Under the pieces are notes generated by a model that searched no databases, had not been told where the DNA came from, and saw only the letters and a program-made list of their open reading frames with translations. A stretch of 64,000 nucleotides of DNA from Inia geoffrensis (lineage: Eukaryota > Chordata > Mammalia > Artiodactyla > Iniidae): assembly GCA_036417435.1 (NCBI GenBank), contig CM070907.1:57520001-57584000 (forward strand), read 5' to 3'. Positions within the stretch are counted from its first letter, which is position 1; each line of letters starts with the position of its first letter. A program made the position numbers and the translations under genes. Positions 11,560-23,159 of this stretch are shown here, piece by piece.

Positions 11560-12655
11560 GGTTCATTCATTCATTCAATAAATATTTACTGAATACCTAC
11601 TAGGTACTCAATGCTAGGTACCAAGTCTCTCCTGTCAAGGAGCTTCTAATGGAGAGACTAGAGTATATTGAGTGGAGATAAATGTTACTGGAAGGAGGGT
11701 AACACCAGTGGGGGGAGGTGGTAGTGCTCTTTTATATAAGGTGGTCATGGAAAGTCTTTTAATTGCATTACATTTGAGCAGAAATTGAAATGACATGTGG
11801 GAGCAGGCCATGCAGATAACTGGAGGAAGAATATTCTAGGCAGAGCAAGGAGGAAATCAAAAGCCCTGAGTGAGAGGGAGCTTGCATGTTCAAGGCACTA
11901 CGCAGAGGCCAGAACGGCCAGAAAGTGGGAGGAGGCAACCTCCAAAAGGCAGTGTGGAGCTGGGGGGAGAGGGATGGGGGGATCTGGTCCGTGTAAGACC
12001 TCGTGGGTCAGGCTGAAAACTTTGGATTTTATCCTGAGTTGGATTGATGTTGAGAGTTTCAAATGGCAGCATTTCCAGAAATGAATTACTTTTTCAAAGG
12101 ACCTTCCCGACTGGGTTTGTAGATAGGTTATAGGGGACCAAGGTCAGAAAGAGATGATTCTGATTTGAACTAGGATAGTGAGAGGTGGCTGAGCTCTGGA
12201 ATATCTGTCCTTTGCAGACTGAGACAACAGAATTTGCTGATGACTGGACGTGGGGTGTGAAGGAAAGCAGCAAGCCAAGTTGGCTCCAGTGATTTCGGCC
12301 TGAGACACTGAGAAGGGGGAGGCCTGGCAGCAGAGCCCCTCTGGTGCTGATGCAGGCAGGACTTAGAGCGCAGTTTGGGATACAGTCAATCTAAGATGAT
12401 TTTATGATTTCCAAGTGGAGATACTACACAAACATTTGGATTTATGAGGCTAGAGTTCAAGGGAGAGTCCCAGGCTAGAGATTTTAATTTGGGAATCATT
12501 GGCTGTAGATGGCATTTAAAACAGGGGATTCCACGAGCTCACCTTGGGAGGGAGTGTAGGTAAAGAAGAGGTTCTGTGCTGGCGAATGACAAGTATAAAA
12601 GTTTAGGAAATGAGGATCCAGCAAAGGGGAGGGATTATAAAAGGCCACACAGAGG
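11560..12655 (-). mobile_element. Long L2 LINE 3' region (~1.1 kb)
   Basis: The entire block can be followed along reversed L2: tail CATTCATTCATTCAATAAAT at 11562, CTGTCAAGGAGCTTCTAATG, then AATATTCTAGGCAGAGCAAG, GACCTCGTGGGTCAGGCTGA, ACTTTGGATTTTATCCTGAG, GATGACTGGACGTGGGGTGT and GAGTTCAAGGGAGAGTCCCA, in consensus order. Roughly 70-75% identity by eye. Small open frames inside (11797-12084) are chance. Confidence 0.75.
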
Positions 12656-12734
12656 AAGTAAGGCTTGAGCTCAACTTCCTTGAATATTAAGGGCTAACCT
12701 CAACGTTGCCTGCATGAATATCTGTGCTGTGTCT

Positions 12735-12990
12735 CCCAAGGGCCAGGTGTTATTGCTCACATTCCCTTAATCCTCACCATGACATTCAAGCCTCAGGCAT
12801 CATGCTGGGTGTGTTTGTGTTTACAGACTGGGTCTCACTTAATCCTCATAACATCCTGGTGAAGTCGAAACGACAGTCTCTGCTTTTCAAGTTGAGAAAA
12901 TACAGATGCAGAAAAAGCTAAAGTAACTTGCCCAAGGTCTCAAGAAATGGAAACTCACGATGGGAGCCAAGGTGGGAACTCAGGCCTCCG
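12735..12990 (-). repeat. MIR SINE, near full length
   Basis: ACTTAATCCTCATAACATCC and AACTTGCCCAAGGTCTCAAG are clear MIR blocks in reverse orientation, ending at GAACTCAGGCCTCCGTGACT. Confidence 0.8.
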
Positions 12991-13469
12991 TGACTACCAA
13001 CCTCACTTTTTCTTCATTACTCTCTCCTGACGCCCAAGGCAGTAGAGAAAAAGGCATGAAGACTCAGTTTGCAGGCCCATGAGGTCCTGGCTAAGATAAA
13101 AGAAATGCAGGATGGGCCACCAGAACTGTGTGAAAGCAGCCAGCAGTCCTGTACATCTTCCTGCCCTTTCCTCTGCTCACCTAAGCCCAGCCTCCTCTAG
13201 AAACTGGTTCCTACTGAACTGGCAACCTGGACAGATGCAGGCAAGACAGAAATGATTGAACTGCCAGGACCCTTTGAGAGCTGATCTGCTAACCGGGACA
13301 CACACAAAAGTACTGTGATTCGATGTCAACTAAATTATCTGTCACTCCCAACCCAAATTAGAGATTCAAGCCGCCTCACTGGCATTGGAGGGATGTGCTC
13401 CTTTCCACCATGGTGAAAGACCTAGCACTGCTGGCATAGATGGGAAGTGAAGGAAAGTGACTCTGTGAC

Positions 13470-13517
13470 TATTTGTGGACCTGCTATACGTTCCAGGTAC
13501 TATGAGAACTAAATACG

Positions 13518-13560
<43 letters not shown>

Positions 13561-13705
13561 ACGCACGCGTGCATAAGCACTACAATCACAGTGAAAATAT
13601 AGGATCACAACCCCCATTTTATAGATGAAACCAAAATCAAGAAACTCAGGTGAAGTGCATTTCTTAAGGACACATGACTGCTAAGTGGCAGAGTAAGGGG
13701 CTAGG
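13470..13705 (-). repeat. MIR SINE split by a (TG)n microsatellite
   Basis: GTTCCAGGTACTATGAGAAC lies left of the TG run. CCCCATTTTATAGATGAAAC and GGACACATGACTGCTAAGTG lie right of it, in MIR order. Confidence 0.75.
13519..13564 (+). repeat. (TG)n microsatellite
   Basis: About 19 uninterrupted TG units, followed by a degenerate GCACGCACGCG edge. It lies inside a MIR where the unexpanded element would be only mildly TG-rich. Long enough to be length-variable. Confidence 0.95.
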
Positions 13706-13889
13706 CCCAAAATCCCGTGCCCTAGAGCGACAATAGAATTAGTTCCATTTTATTTCTATTTATTTTTCTTTGAACACTCAACAAAATAGAAAGGGAACAA
13801 GGAATCTGGGTGAGGGGATAGCCTCAGACTCTTTCATGGTGATGGAATCATTTTAGGAAGAATTAGAAAGAACTAGAAGGGCCTTTAGA

Positions 13890-14040
13890 GTACTGTTTCG
13901 CAAACTTTACTGTGCTCATGAATCACCCAGGGATACCGTTCAAATGAAGATTTCAACCCTGTAGGTCTGGGGAATAGCCTGATTTTGTGCATTTCCAACA
14001 AGCTTCCAGGAGCTGCATGTTTGCAAACCATACTTAGAGG
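13890..14040 (+). mobile_element. hAT-Charlie MITE (MER5/MER20-type)
   Basis: TTTCGCAAACTTTACTGTGC, ATGAATCACCCAGGGATACC, TGTAGGTCTGGGGAATAGCC and TGTGCATTTCCAACAAGCTT reproduce the well-known 'tctcaaactttagtgtgcatcagaatcacc...gtaggtctgggg...gcatttctaacaag' element. Ends diverged; no target duplication clear. Confidence 0.8.
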
Positions 14041-14049
14041 AGCAAGGTC

Positions 14050-14500
14050 TTAAAAAACACCTGGCACCATGTTTCCCAAACTTCATTCATTCAAATGCCA
14101 TCTATAATATTGACCTAATATTATATTGAAAATGACTCACTTTCTGTTACTTAAGTTATATCATTGCAATAAATGAAAAAGCAATTATAATTAAAGATAA
14201 ACACAGTAACAGCAGAATTGTCTTACTCAACAGAGAGAGTTGCTTGAAGTTTGAGCCTGATATCTGTTCTTTCTTTATTTAAAAAAATAAAAAGCAAATG
14301 AGGGGGTGTACCCCGACACGATAGAAGGGTATTGAAATCACAGTAGCTCCAAAGTGAGCCTTCCTCCTTGATATAATCCGAAAGGGGGAGAAAAAAAAAG
14401 AGAATTTAAAATGGGTCAAGGGATTTTAACATCTGAAATTATCCACACTCACCGCCAGAGGCACTCAACTCCTCCCAAGGAAACACTGATCTCGTCCATC
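14050..14500. other. No gene or recognised repeat
   Basis: AT-rich unique sequence with an A9 run at 14391-14399. Nothing else supported. Confidence 0.35.
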
Positions 14501-14504
14501 ACTT

Positions 14505-14600
14505 TCAGGAGGAGCTGTCACTTGCTCAAAGGCACACAGCCAGTTGATGGCAGGACCAAACTGCGGGGCAGCTCTTAAGCCACAGGCACTTATTTCAACC
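14505..14600 (-). repeat. MIR SINE fragment
   Basis: CACTTGCTCAAAGGCACACA, then GCCAGTTGATGGCAGGACCA; only the central third is present. Confidence 0.7.
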
Positions 14601-14609
14601 CTCCACATG

Positions 14610-15250
<641 letters not shown>

Positions 15251-15384
15251 CTTTACAAGGGTGGCAGCCTTTCTGACCTTTTCCCTCACTCTAAATGGGG
15301 ACTATGCTCTCTGGGCTTGCCTGAGCCATTGAGAATTTGTGAGGATTTAATCATCCTTTTCATCACATTCTCGTATTACCTGTT

Positions 15385-15515
15385 GTTTGCTGAGTATCGA
15401 CTATATACCAGCACTTACTCACTTTGCACAATTAATCCAGCAGAAACCCAGGAAGGTATTGCCTCTGCCATTCAGATCAGGAAACTGAAGCTCCTGAAAG
15501 GTGATCTGATGAGTT
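15385..15515 (-). repeat. MIR SINE, diverged
   Basis: GCTGAGTATCGACTATATAC, CTTTGCACAATTAATCCAGC and GATCAGGAAACTGAAGCTCC follow reversed MIR. Confidence 0.7.
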
Positions 15516-15584
15516 TTAACTGAGAAAAACTCCACAGAAACTAAAAGTCCATGCAAACATAAAGGGATGATGAATGAAGCATCC

Positions 15585-15740
15585 CTTTTTTCATTTCATA
15601 ATCCAGTTCATATTTACTAAGTGAATATTATGTATTAAATATTGGGCTACTAAGATTTTTATATCCTGGATACAAGATAAATGAGGCACATACCTGCCCT
15701 CAAGAAATGTACAGTCTGGTCAGAAAACTAGGAAATGTCT
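15585..15740 (-). mobile_element. L2 LINE 3' tail
   Basis: CAGTTCATATTTACTAAGTG, ACATACCTGCCCTCAAGAAA and GTACAGTCTGGTCAGAAAAC match 'ccctgccctcaaggagcttacagtctagt'. Confidence 0.75.
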
Positions 15741-16004
15741 GGGACTTCAAGGAGTTTAATGCCCAATGCCATTCCAGTATATAACAGGAGAAGTATAACC
15801 TTTTCTAGTTTCTGACTTGCTTGGTCCTACTAGTCATAGAATCTACTACCTTGAGTAGGTCTGGATAAGATAACTCTCAGATCCAGGTTTTCATGTCTGA
15901 TTCATAGAGATAATAAAGTACTCCCCTTGCGAGGTTATGGTGGAAATGAATCGTACCTGTAGATGTAATGTGATATGTGTGTTGTTTACACATTGGCATA
16001 TGTG

Positions 16005-16215
16005 TGTGGAGTCAAATGGAACCATGTTTGAATCTTGAACCCACTGGTAAATTTGGCTCAATGGTCCTGGACACACTGTATCATCTCTGGGTCTCATCAC
16101 ATATGGGGATAATTTCTATTTGCAGGGTGGTTAAAAAATTAAAGAAAGTACAGTAAATGCAAGCACCTGGCATAGTGCCCAACATATAACAGGTACTGAG
16201 GAAGATTAGTTTTCT
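16005..16215 (+). repeat. MIR SINE
   Basis: GAGTCAAATGGAACCATGTT at the left, GTATCATCTCTGGGTCTCAT in the middle, and CACCTGGCATAGTGCCCAAC with ATATAACAGGTACTGAG at the 3' end. Confidence 0.75.
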
Positions 16216-16219
16216 TCCT

Positions 16220-16735
16220 ACCTACCCCAAACATTGTCTCCCTCTTTCTTTGTGGGGACCCAGGAGAGAAGTAAGTTTTTCTCAGTGAAGCAGAGGTAGG
16301 CTCATGGGGAAGATAACAGAGGAGGACCTTGAAGGCCTCTTGTGTAAGCTTTGCATGAGCACGTAAGGGAACAATACAAAGGGACAGAGGTGGTGAAATA
16401 CAAGGGCTGTCTGGAGAAGGGGAGTCAATTCAATATTTCTCAAAATGGGGGTGTAGAGAGTTGAAGAGCTCCATGGCTTTCTTGGGAAGACCACTGTTCA
16501 TGGTAAAGGTAGAAGAAAATCTTGACATATGGCTATCTTAAGAACCTCTGGAGGCTCCCTGCTGCCATCAAGATAAATCCCAACGTCTCAAGCTGGCATG
16601 CAAATCTTCCATGTCCTGGTTCCCAACTACAGGAGGCAAAAAAAGAGTGAGCCTCTGTTGCCCAGGATAAGACATGCCTACTAAGTGTTCCCATGCTAGG
16701 AGATGTAGCCCTAGAAAGATAACTCAGCTTCAAAC
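16220..16735. other. No gene or recognised repeat
   Basis: Mixed-composition unique sequence. Frames up to 84 codons (16533-16787, minus) overlap the neighbouring MIR and carry no motif. Confidence 0.35.
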
Positions 16736-16739
16736 ACCT

Positions 16740-17010
16740 AGAATTTAATGCAGTGCTGAGAGCAAGGGCTGTGGCATCAGTGAGCACTGAGTTCCAGTCC
16801 TAGCTTGGACATGTTTTTCTGACTTTGGTTAAGTTACTTCACTTCCTCGAGTCTTAATTTCCCCATTTGAATAATTCTCCTTCAATGGCAATAAAATAGA
16901 GTTCAGCTCATGGGGTAGTTCTGAAGATTAAATAAAATAATGCATAAGGTACTTAGTGTAGTGCCTGACAATAAGTGAAGGGCTAAATAAATGGTAGCTA
17001 TTTTTGTTTT
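16740..17010 (+). repeat. MIR SINE, near full length
   Basis: CAGTGCTGAGAGCAAGGGCT, GGTTAAGTTACTTCACTTCC, CATGGGGTAGTTCTGAAGAT and TAGTGTAGTGCCTGACAATA all lie in order. Confidence 0.85.
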
Positions 17011-17705
17011 TAATAAAGTAAGTTGCTCATTTTACCAGATCAAAGGAACCAGGAGGATTTTCCTTCTAAGGCTACTCACAATGGCCACAGCAGAAATAAG
17101 AGAGGCATTATTACTGGCCCCTCGGGTGGCCTCAGGGGCTGCTGCCTCCCAGTGATTCCAGCTTCAAGAAGGCATTGGAACAGACTAGAGAACCCAGAAC
17201 TAAATCCACGTGCTTATGGTCAATTAATCTACAACAAAGGAGGCAAGAATATACAATGGAGAAAAGACAGTCTCTTCAATTAGTGGTGGTGGGAAAACTG
17301 GACAGCTACATGTGAAAGAATGAAATTATAACATTCTCAAGTACCACATACAAAAATAAACTCAAAATGGATTAAAGACCTAAACGTAAGATCAGAAACC
17401 ATAAAACTCCTGGAGGAAAACATAGGCAGAACACTCTTTAATGTAAATCATAGCAATATTTTTTTAGATTTGTCTCCTAAAGCAAAGGGAATAGAAGCAA
17501 AAATAAATAAATGGGACCTAATTAAATTTGAAAGCTTTTGCACAGCAAAGGAAACCATCGACAAAAAGACAACCTACTGAATAGGAGAAAATATTTGCAA
17601 ATGATAATGACTGATAAGGGATTAATATTCAAAATATATAAACAGCTCATTACAAATATAAAAAAAAAAACAAAAAACAAAAACCAAATAGATTAAAAAT
17701 GGGCA

Positions 17706-17990
17706 GGGCTTCCCTGGTGGCTCAGTGGTTGAGAATCTGCCTGCCAATGCAGGGGACACGGGTTCGAGCCCTGGTCTGGGAAGGTCCCACGTGCCGCGGA
17801 GCAACGAGGCCTGTGTGCCACAACTACTGAGCCTGCGCGTCTGGAGCCTGTGCTCTGCAACAAGAGAGGTCGCGACGGTGAGAGGCCCGCGCACCGCAAT
17901 GAAGAGTGGCCCCCACTCGCTGCAAATAGAGGAAGCCCACGCACAGAAACGAAGACCCAACACAGCCCAAAAAAAAAAAAAAAAAAAAAA
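17706..17990 (+). mobile_element. CHR-type tRNA-Glu SINE, long form
   Basis: Starts GGCTTCCCTGGTGGCTCAGT, which contains the tRNA A-box. The B-box GGTTCGAGCC is at 17761. The 3' half has the extra AGTGGCCCCCACTCGCTGCA and GAAGACCCAACACAGCCC segments, then about A22. Target duplication AAAAATGGGCAG: 17695-17706 and 17988-17999. It interrupts the L1 text GATTAAAAATGGGCAGAAGA, which resumes in register afterwards. Non-coding and transcribed, if at all, by pol III. Confidence 0.95.
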
Positions 17991-18454
17991 AATGGGCAGA
18001 AGACCTGAATAGACATTTCTCCAAAGAGGACGTGCAGATGGCCAACAGGCACATAGAAAAGGTGCTCAACATCACTAATCATCAGGGAAATGCAAATCAC
18101 AATCATAATGAGATATCACCTCACACCTGTCAAAATGGCCATCATCAAAGAGAGCACAAATAACAAACATTGGCAAGGATATGGAGAAAAGAGAGCCCTT
18201 GTACACTGCCGGTGGGAATGTAAATTGGTGCAGCCACTGTGGAAAACAGTATGGAGATTTTTCAAAAAACTAAAATTAGAACTACCATATAACCCAGCAC
18301 TTCTACTCCTGGGTATATATCTGAAAAACAAAAACAAAAACACTAATTCAAAAAGATCATGCACCCCAATGTTCACAGCAGTATTATTTACAACTGCCAA
18401 GATGTGGAAGCCACCTAAATGTCCACTGACAGATGAATGGATAATGATGATGTG

Positions 18455-18456
<2 letters not shown>

Positions 18457-18500
<44 letters not shown>
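18457..18500 (+). repeat. (CA)n microsatellite inside L1
   Basis: About 22 pure AC units between GATGATGTGAT and TTCACAATGG, where intact L1 has only a short 'ggcacatatatacaatgg'. It grew from an L1-internal seed. Confidence 0.97.
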
Positions 18501-18502
<2 letters not shown>

Positions 18503-18764
18503 CACAATGGAATACTACTCAGCCATAAAAAAGAAGGATATTTTGCCATTTGCAGCAACATGGATGGATTGAAGGGTATTATGCTAAGTGAAATAAGTCA
18601 GATAGAGAAAGCAAATACTTCAATGGTATCACTTATATGTGGAATCTAAAAAATAAAACAAATTAATGAATATAACAAAAAAAGAAACAGACTCACAGAT
18701 ATAGAGAACAAACTAGTGGTTACCAGTGGGGAGAGGGAAGGAATGGAGAGCTAAAGTAGAATAT

Positions 18765-18960
18765 GACTTGGCCCCTGCCCTTAGGAGCATTACAGTCAGG
18801 TGGGGAGACAGATAGCTCCTAAACCACGTGATGAGTTCTATGAGAGGGGAAGCCCGCGGTCCCAGGGGCACTGATGAAGATCACCCATCTGTCCTAGATG
18901 GGGTGGGATGCTGCCTGGAGGAGGTGGCTTATGAAAAGCCAAGTCAATGCTCACTTTGGC
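18765..18960 (-). mobile_element. L2 LINE 3' tail region
   Basis: GCCCCTGCCCTTAGGAGCAT, TACAGTCAGGTGGGGAGACA and TGATGAGTTCTATGAGAGGG, as in reversed L2 upstream of its tail. Confidence 0.65.
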
Positions 18961-19054
18961 AACACAGGTACTAAAAGTGAAATCATACAGAGCTGAGCTG
19001 ATTAAAATATTGAAAGAAATTTTTAGAGAGAGATTACACAGAAGAATTTAGACA

Positions 19055-19135
19055 GATATTAAGCTTAGGTTCTAGTCCTGGCTCTACCATCCATTATATA
19101 AGTGGCCTGAGACAAGTTAATTTGCTTCTCTGCAG
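19055..19135 (+). repeat. MIR SINE 5' half
   Basis: AGGTTCTAGTCCTGGCTCTA, then GTTAATTTGCTTCTCTGCAG. Confidence 0.7.
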
Positions 19136-19214
19136 TGAACTTGCTAATACTGAAAGTCAGAGAGTTTTTCTGTATTGTTTATAAGCCTCTTTTCATCTCT
19201 GCAATTTGGTGGCT

Positions 19215-19345
19215 TGCTAGAATGTGTGCAACTTGAGGTTGGGATCTTGTCCAATTTATGTCTTTTATTTATGTCTTATATTCCCAGGGCCTAGCACAGG
19301 TCTTGTCACTTGTAATGATCCATGAGTATTTGTGGAGTATAATAA
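19215..19345 (+). mobile_element. L2 LINE 3' tail
   Basis: CAACTTGAGGTTGGGATCTT and TTCCCAGGGCCTAGCACAGG, equivalent to 'gctccttgagggcagggac...ccccagcacctagcacag'. Confidence 0.7.
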
Positions 19346-19447
19346 AAATTTTCAAGTGTAAGCCTTAGGTTGAGTCAGTGAATGGAACAGACGGAATCTT
19401 TTCAAGTGATGTTCTTAGGCTGGAATTTAAAAGCACGTCTCTTTGTT

Positions 19448-19955
19448 TGGTTTTTATTTTTTACTGAAGTATAGTTCATTTATAATATTGTTAGTTTCAG
19501 GTGTACAGGATAGTGATTCAGTACATTGGTGGATTATACTCCATCATAGGTTAATTATACGATAACGGGTATACTTCCCTTTGCTGTACAGTATATCCTT
19601 GTTGCTTATCTATTTTATATATAGTAGTTTGTATCTCTTAATTCCATACCCTGAATTTGTGCCTCCCCATTTCTCTTTCCCCTTTTGTTACCACAAATTT
19701 GTTTTCTATATCTGTGAGTCTGTTTCTCTTTGGTATATACATTCATTTGTATTTTTTAGGGTCCACATAAAGTGATTATCACACGGTATTTGTCTTTCCC
19801 TGTATGACTTATTTCACTAAGCATAATATTCTCTAGGTCCATCCATGTTGCTGCAAATGGCAGTATTTCATTCTTTTTTATGGCTGAGTAATATTCCATT
19901 GTATATATATACACACCACATCTTTTTTAATCTAATCATCTGTTGATGGGCATGC
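19448..19955 (-). mobile_element. L1 3' end, inverted
   Basis: Reversed L1 terminus: ATAGTTCATTTATAATATTG, GTTTCAGGTGTACAGGATAG, TTTTCTATATCTGTGAGTCT, AGGTCCATCCATGTTGCTGC and TATGGCTGAGTAATATTCCA. It covers about the last 500 bases of an L1, 5'-truncated and moderately diverged. A 64-codon minus-frame is a relic of the ORF2 end. Confidence 0.88.
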
Positions 19956-19959
19956 CTTT

Positions 19960-20615
19960 AGCAGTAGACCATGTGACTTTTGGAAGCCTATGAATTTTTG
20001 TTTTAAATGAAAGGAAACACCATGAATCTCACTGAAAGTGGAAATGGTACTGTTTGTAGTAGAGGTGGTGCCAATGGGAATAGCAGCAGGATAAGCCTCA
20101 ACCTAAATGTCTAACTCTGAGGTTCTGCAGTAAAAATTGTCTGGAAGACTGCAGCCTCAAATTCTTTCAGGACAATAATGAGTTTAATGAGGAGAGAGGT
20201 AGTCAGTGAACCTTTCATACCTGAGAGCAAAGATAAGAAAGTACCAGAGAAGCAAAAGTTTTCATGTCTCCAAGATAAGCATCAAGAGGGTGAGATGAAA
20301 AGGGCAAAATCACACAGCAAGAATCTGGAGGAGCTTCAGAGCAGAGTTGCTGGCCAGACAGTCACACGGCTGAAGGCCATGGTGTCACTTGGATGCTTTC
20401 TTAAAGTACTTCCTGAGTTTGGGATGACAATGGTATAAATGTGTTAGCCTCATCACCAAAATTGCCTCTTTTTGTAGAAGTCCTTGTTTTTGAAAATTCC
20501 TCCTTTGTGAGCAGTAAGGTGGCAAAATTGACATAATTAGGAAGGTAACAGAGAATTATTGTCATCTGCATCCACTCCATCATCATCGTTCTCAAAGTTG
20601 TTTACCAAAGGCTGG
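19960..20615. other. No gene identified
   Basis: Contains an 86-codon plus frame (20178-20438) rich in Lys and Glu, with no recognised motif, flanking splice sites or upstream context. Read as chance. No repeat recognised. Confidence 0.35.
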
Positions 20616-20624
20616 GAGTGCAGA

Positions 20625-20810
20625 ATGGGCAGTGGTCAGTGAGGTTGAGAACCTGCTATGTATACATGCCGGCAGAATGGCTTAGGAGGTTATTTTTCAC
20701 CACCTCTATAGCTCCGAGTGCTCTTCTGTAAAACAGGTAAACCAATAAAGGGATGTTCTGAGTATTAAACAAGATTATTCAAGTAGAGTATCCGCACGTG
20801 CTCGGTTAAG
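20625..20810 (+). repeat. MIR SINE, diverged
   Basis: TGCTCTTCTGTAAAACAGGT and GATGTTCTGAGTATTAAACA match the central and distal MIR. Confidence 0.55.
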
Positions 20811-20814
20811 GACA

Positions 20815-21160
20815 GCCTATCCTACAGCCAAGCCAGATTCTCAGTGGAGGATTCGGTCTGCCCAAGGTCAAGCAGAATAAGAAAATGAAGGAACACAGGA
20901 AAACAATTAGAAGCAGGCCCAGGCTGACGATGTGGAAGGGAAGATGGAAACATTGAGTGGCTGGACCCAGATGGGGATTGGTTGGACAACCTGGCATCAC
21001 AGGGCTTGATGCCAACTTTTATTGTCATGAAAGCATTTGGGGCTACAGTCTTCAAGGCAAGGCAAGCAATGACTACTTCAGAACCTCAGTGGTAGATGTA
21101 TAGGTCTAGGGCACTAGGCTAATGCTGCTGACACTTCCACCTGTACCACAAGTACTACAA
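20815..21160. other. No gene or recognised repeat
   Basis: Unique sequence; frames up to 77 codons on the minus strand overlap one another. Confidence 0.3.
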
Positions 21161-21164
21161 ACAG

Positions 21165-21420
21165 TTCCATTTATGAAGCACTCAGTGTGCGCAGGTCACT
21201 GCAATAAGTCCTTTGCAGGCATTATTCCACTTCGACCTCACAATAATACCTATAAGGTAGGAACTATTATAATTGTCGCATTACAGAGAAGAAAACAGAT
21301 TTGGAACATTTAAGTAATTTATCAAGGTCAATGGTAAATGTAGTAAGCGGCAGAGTCAGGACTCAAATGAGATCTGCATGGCTCTGACTATGCTTATAAC
21401 CACTATGCTAAGTCTCCATG
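21165..21420 (-). repeat. MIR SINE, essentially full length
   Basis: GTCACTGCAATAAGTCCTTT, ACCTCACAATAATACCTATA, AGGTAGGAACTATTATAATT and CTTATAACCACTATGCTAAG. The last is the reversed tRNA head, 'gcttaaccactatgcta'. Confidence 0.88.
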
Positions 21421-21429
21421 GCAGCATAC

Positions 21430-22465
21430 CTCAGAATATCTCAGATGAGCTGGGATGAGCGGGGACAGAGTGAGGCCGGCTGCTATTGCATCATCACTGT
21501 ACATACCGTAAGGTGTTATATAAATTCCTAAAACTCAGAGACACTGTGTTTCGCAACTCCCGAGGGCAGCAGGCACCTCATAGCTATCAGAGATTTGCAC
21601 AATTTGTTCAACAAGTTTTTGGTAAATAGTTACAGGGTACTATCTTTTAATTTGTACCAGTTTACTATATGGCTAGTGGAGGGTCTAAGTGTACACTTTT
21701 TGTTTTTCTGTTTTAGGTAGTTGTACTTAAGATAACCTGTGCATACATACTATAATCTAGAAGTCTTCTTGCACGAAACTGTACTATATCATGATTTTTC
21801 TTTATTCCAGCCACAGCCAGTTGGTCACTGATGACTGGCTCACCCAATGAAAGTTAATCTGGAAGCCTGCACTGAACAGCATGGCACCCTACATTGGACA
21901 GTGACTTGGTGACTCATTCATGTTCCCTTTCTTGGTGAATTTGGACTCTGGGGCAGAGGGAGGGAAGGAAGGAGGGGGTGAGAGCATGAGAGAGAGAGAG
22001 AGATCCATGTTATTACCCCTGATGGAAGGATCAGTTAGCTCAGAGACATAAATGGGCCAAATCACCATATTGCTGCCCGTGAACACCTTTGCTGTGCCAG
22101 GCAAAGGGACTAACTCAGATCTCTCTGAGGGAGGGCTCTTCCTCTTGGCATCGAATATCTTGGGATCCATGCTCTTCCTAAGACGTGCCTTTAGAGCTCT
22201 CCTCTCCTCTCTACTCTCCCATGTGACTTCCTTCCTTCCACTTTTTTTAACCCAAGCCTTGAGGCGGAGAGCTCAGAGTCATCGTGACGCCTCACACATA
22301 ATCCAGCCCCGCCCTCCAGAGCTACAGCAGGACACAGAGTTGGAGGCACATGTCAACAGTAATAACGATTTCTTTGCCTGAATTTGTCGTCTGTGCTTAG
22401 ATCTCTATGGAAGACCCTGAGAGGGGTAGAGAATTGGGTGCTCCAGGAGTCTGTTTCCTGGGCAA
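21430..22465. other. No gene identified; unique sequence
   Basis: AT-rich 21580-21800, then GC-richer 22050-22340. A short GAGAGAGAGAGAGA tract sits at 21988-22001. Opposing frames of 93 and 109 codons (21889-22170 minus, 22052-22381 plus) overlap, so at most one could be real; neither shows a motif. Confidence 0.3.
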
Positions 22466-22469
22466 ATGA

Positions 22470-22565
22470 GATGTCATCTCGTCCTCGTTTTACTAATGAT
22501 GAAACTGAGGCACAGAGAGGTGAATTTACTCCCCAAAGACACATCTGAAATCAGGTCCTGATCCC
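22470..22565 (-). repeat. MIR SINE fragment
   Basis: GATGAAACTGAGGCACAGAG, then AGGTGAATTTACTCCCCAAA. Confidence 0.75.
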
Positions 22566-23010
22566 TTTGTCCTTCTACAGCATCCACAGCCTTCTGCTGC
22601 AGGTGGGTGTGTGCTCCCCAATCTCAGTCCCTCACAAGTCACCAAGTCAGAAACAAAACAATGCCTTCTTGTTCCTTGAACCAAAGGCTCCCTATCCTCT
22701 GCGACTGTCACTCCATGGTGACCTGAATGGTCACCTTAAACCTTAATGGTCACCTTTTCCTTCCTTAAACCTCCTGTTATCATCAAAGTGCTTGACCAAC
22801 TGTCTACTTTAGTAGAGTGGGGGACCACCAGAGGAACCCGAGATATCCTGCCTGGGTTCCCATCTTCTTATAAAGGGATGCCCATGGCAGGGCCGCTTGC
22901 ATCCAACTATTTACTAACTACTGTCATAAAATAATAGAATTGATATGATAACTAATGTTGCAGATTCTTTTCAGTTTATAATCACTTTCACATTTATCAC
23001 CTCAGAGGTC
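22566..23010. other. No gene or recognised repeat
   Basis: Unique sequence. A short local duplication (ATGGTCACCTTAAACCTTA / ATGGTCACCTTTTCCTTCC) at about 22728-22765 is the only structure seen. Confidence 0.3.
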
Positions 23011-23014
23011 AATT

Positions 23015-23110
23015 CATTCAGGCATCCAATAAACATCTATATTAAGTCAGGTCCCATATCAGTCACTGAGAATACAGGTATAATGAGACAGAGAAAAATG
23101 TATTCTCTTC
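23015..23110 (-). mobile_element. L2 LINE 3' tail
   Basis: CATTCAGGCATCCAATAAAC, then CAGTCACTGAGAATACAGGT, as in the reversed L2 terminus. Confidence 0.6.
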
Positions 23111-23159
23111 GCAGCAGGCAAATGATTTTCCAAGAGAGAGATCCACTCTGTTGGGTTTT

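Larger units (their letters stand above)
17190..18752 (+). mobile_element. L1 fragment: ORF2 C-terminal part and start of 3' UTR
   Basis: 5'-truncated LINE-1 of the same broad family as the full-length copy at 28-35 kb. Diagnostic blocks: CTACAACAAAGGAGGCAAGA, GATTAAAGACCTAAACGTAA, GGAGGAAAACATAGGCAGAA, CCTGTCAAAATGGCCATCAT and CTCAGCCATAAAAAAGAAGG. The ORF2 end zone is present but full of stops. The element stops within the GGGGAGAGGGAAGG block of the 3' UTR without a poly(A), so the 3' end was deleted or the element was broken later. It is interrupted by a SINE (17706-17990) and a CA microsatellite (18457-18500). Confidence 0.9.

Noticed and set aside
17706..17780. tRNA-like sequence with A and B boxes
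   Set aside because: It is the 5' part of a SINE; cloverleaf positions are diverged, so not a tRNA gene.
17622..18106. Minus-strand frames of 83-137 codons
   Set aside because: Antisense of a SINE plus surrounding L1; the same peptides recur at every SINE copy.
18116..18505. 129-codon minus frame starting with poly Cys-Val
   Set aside because: Antisense of the L1 ORF2 end plus its CA array.
20178..20438. 86-codon Lys/Glu-rich plus frame
   Set aside because: No homologue recognised, no splice or start context; chance length.
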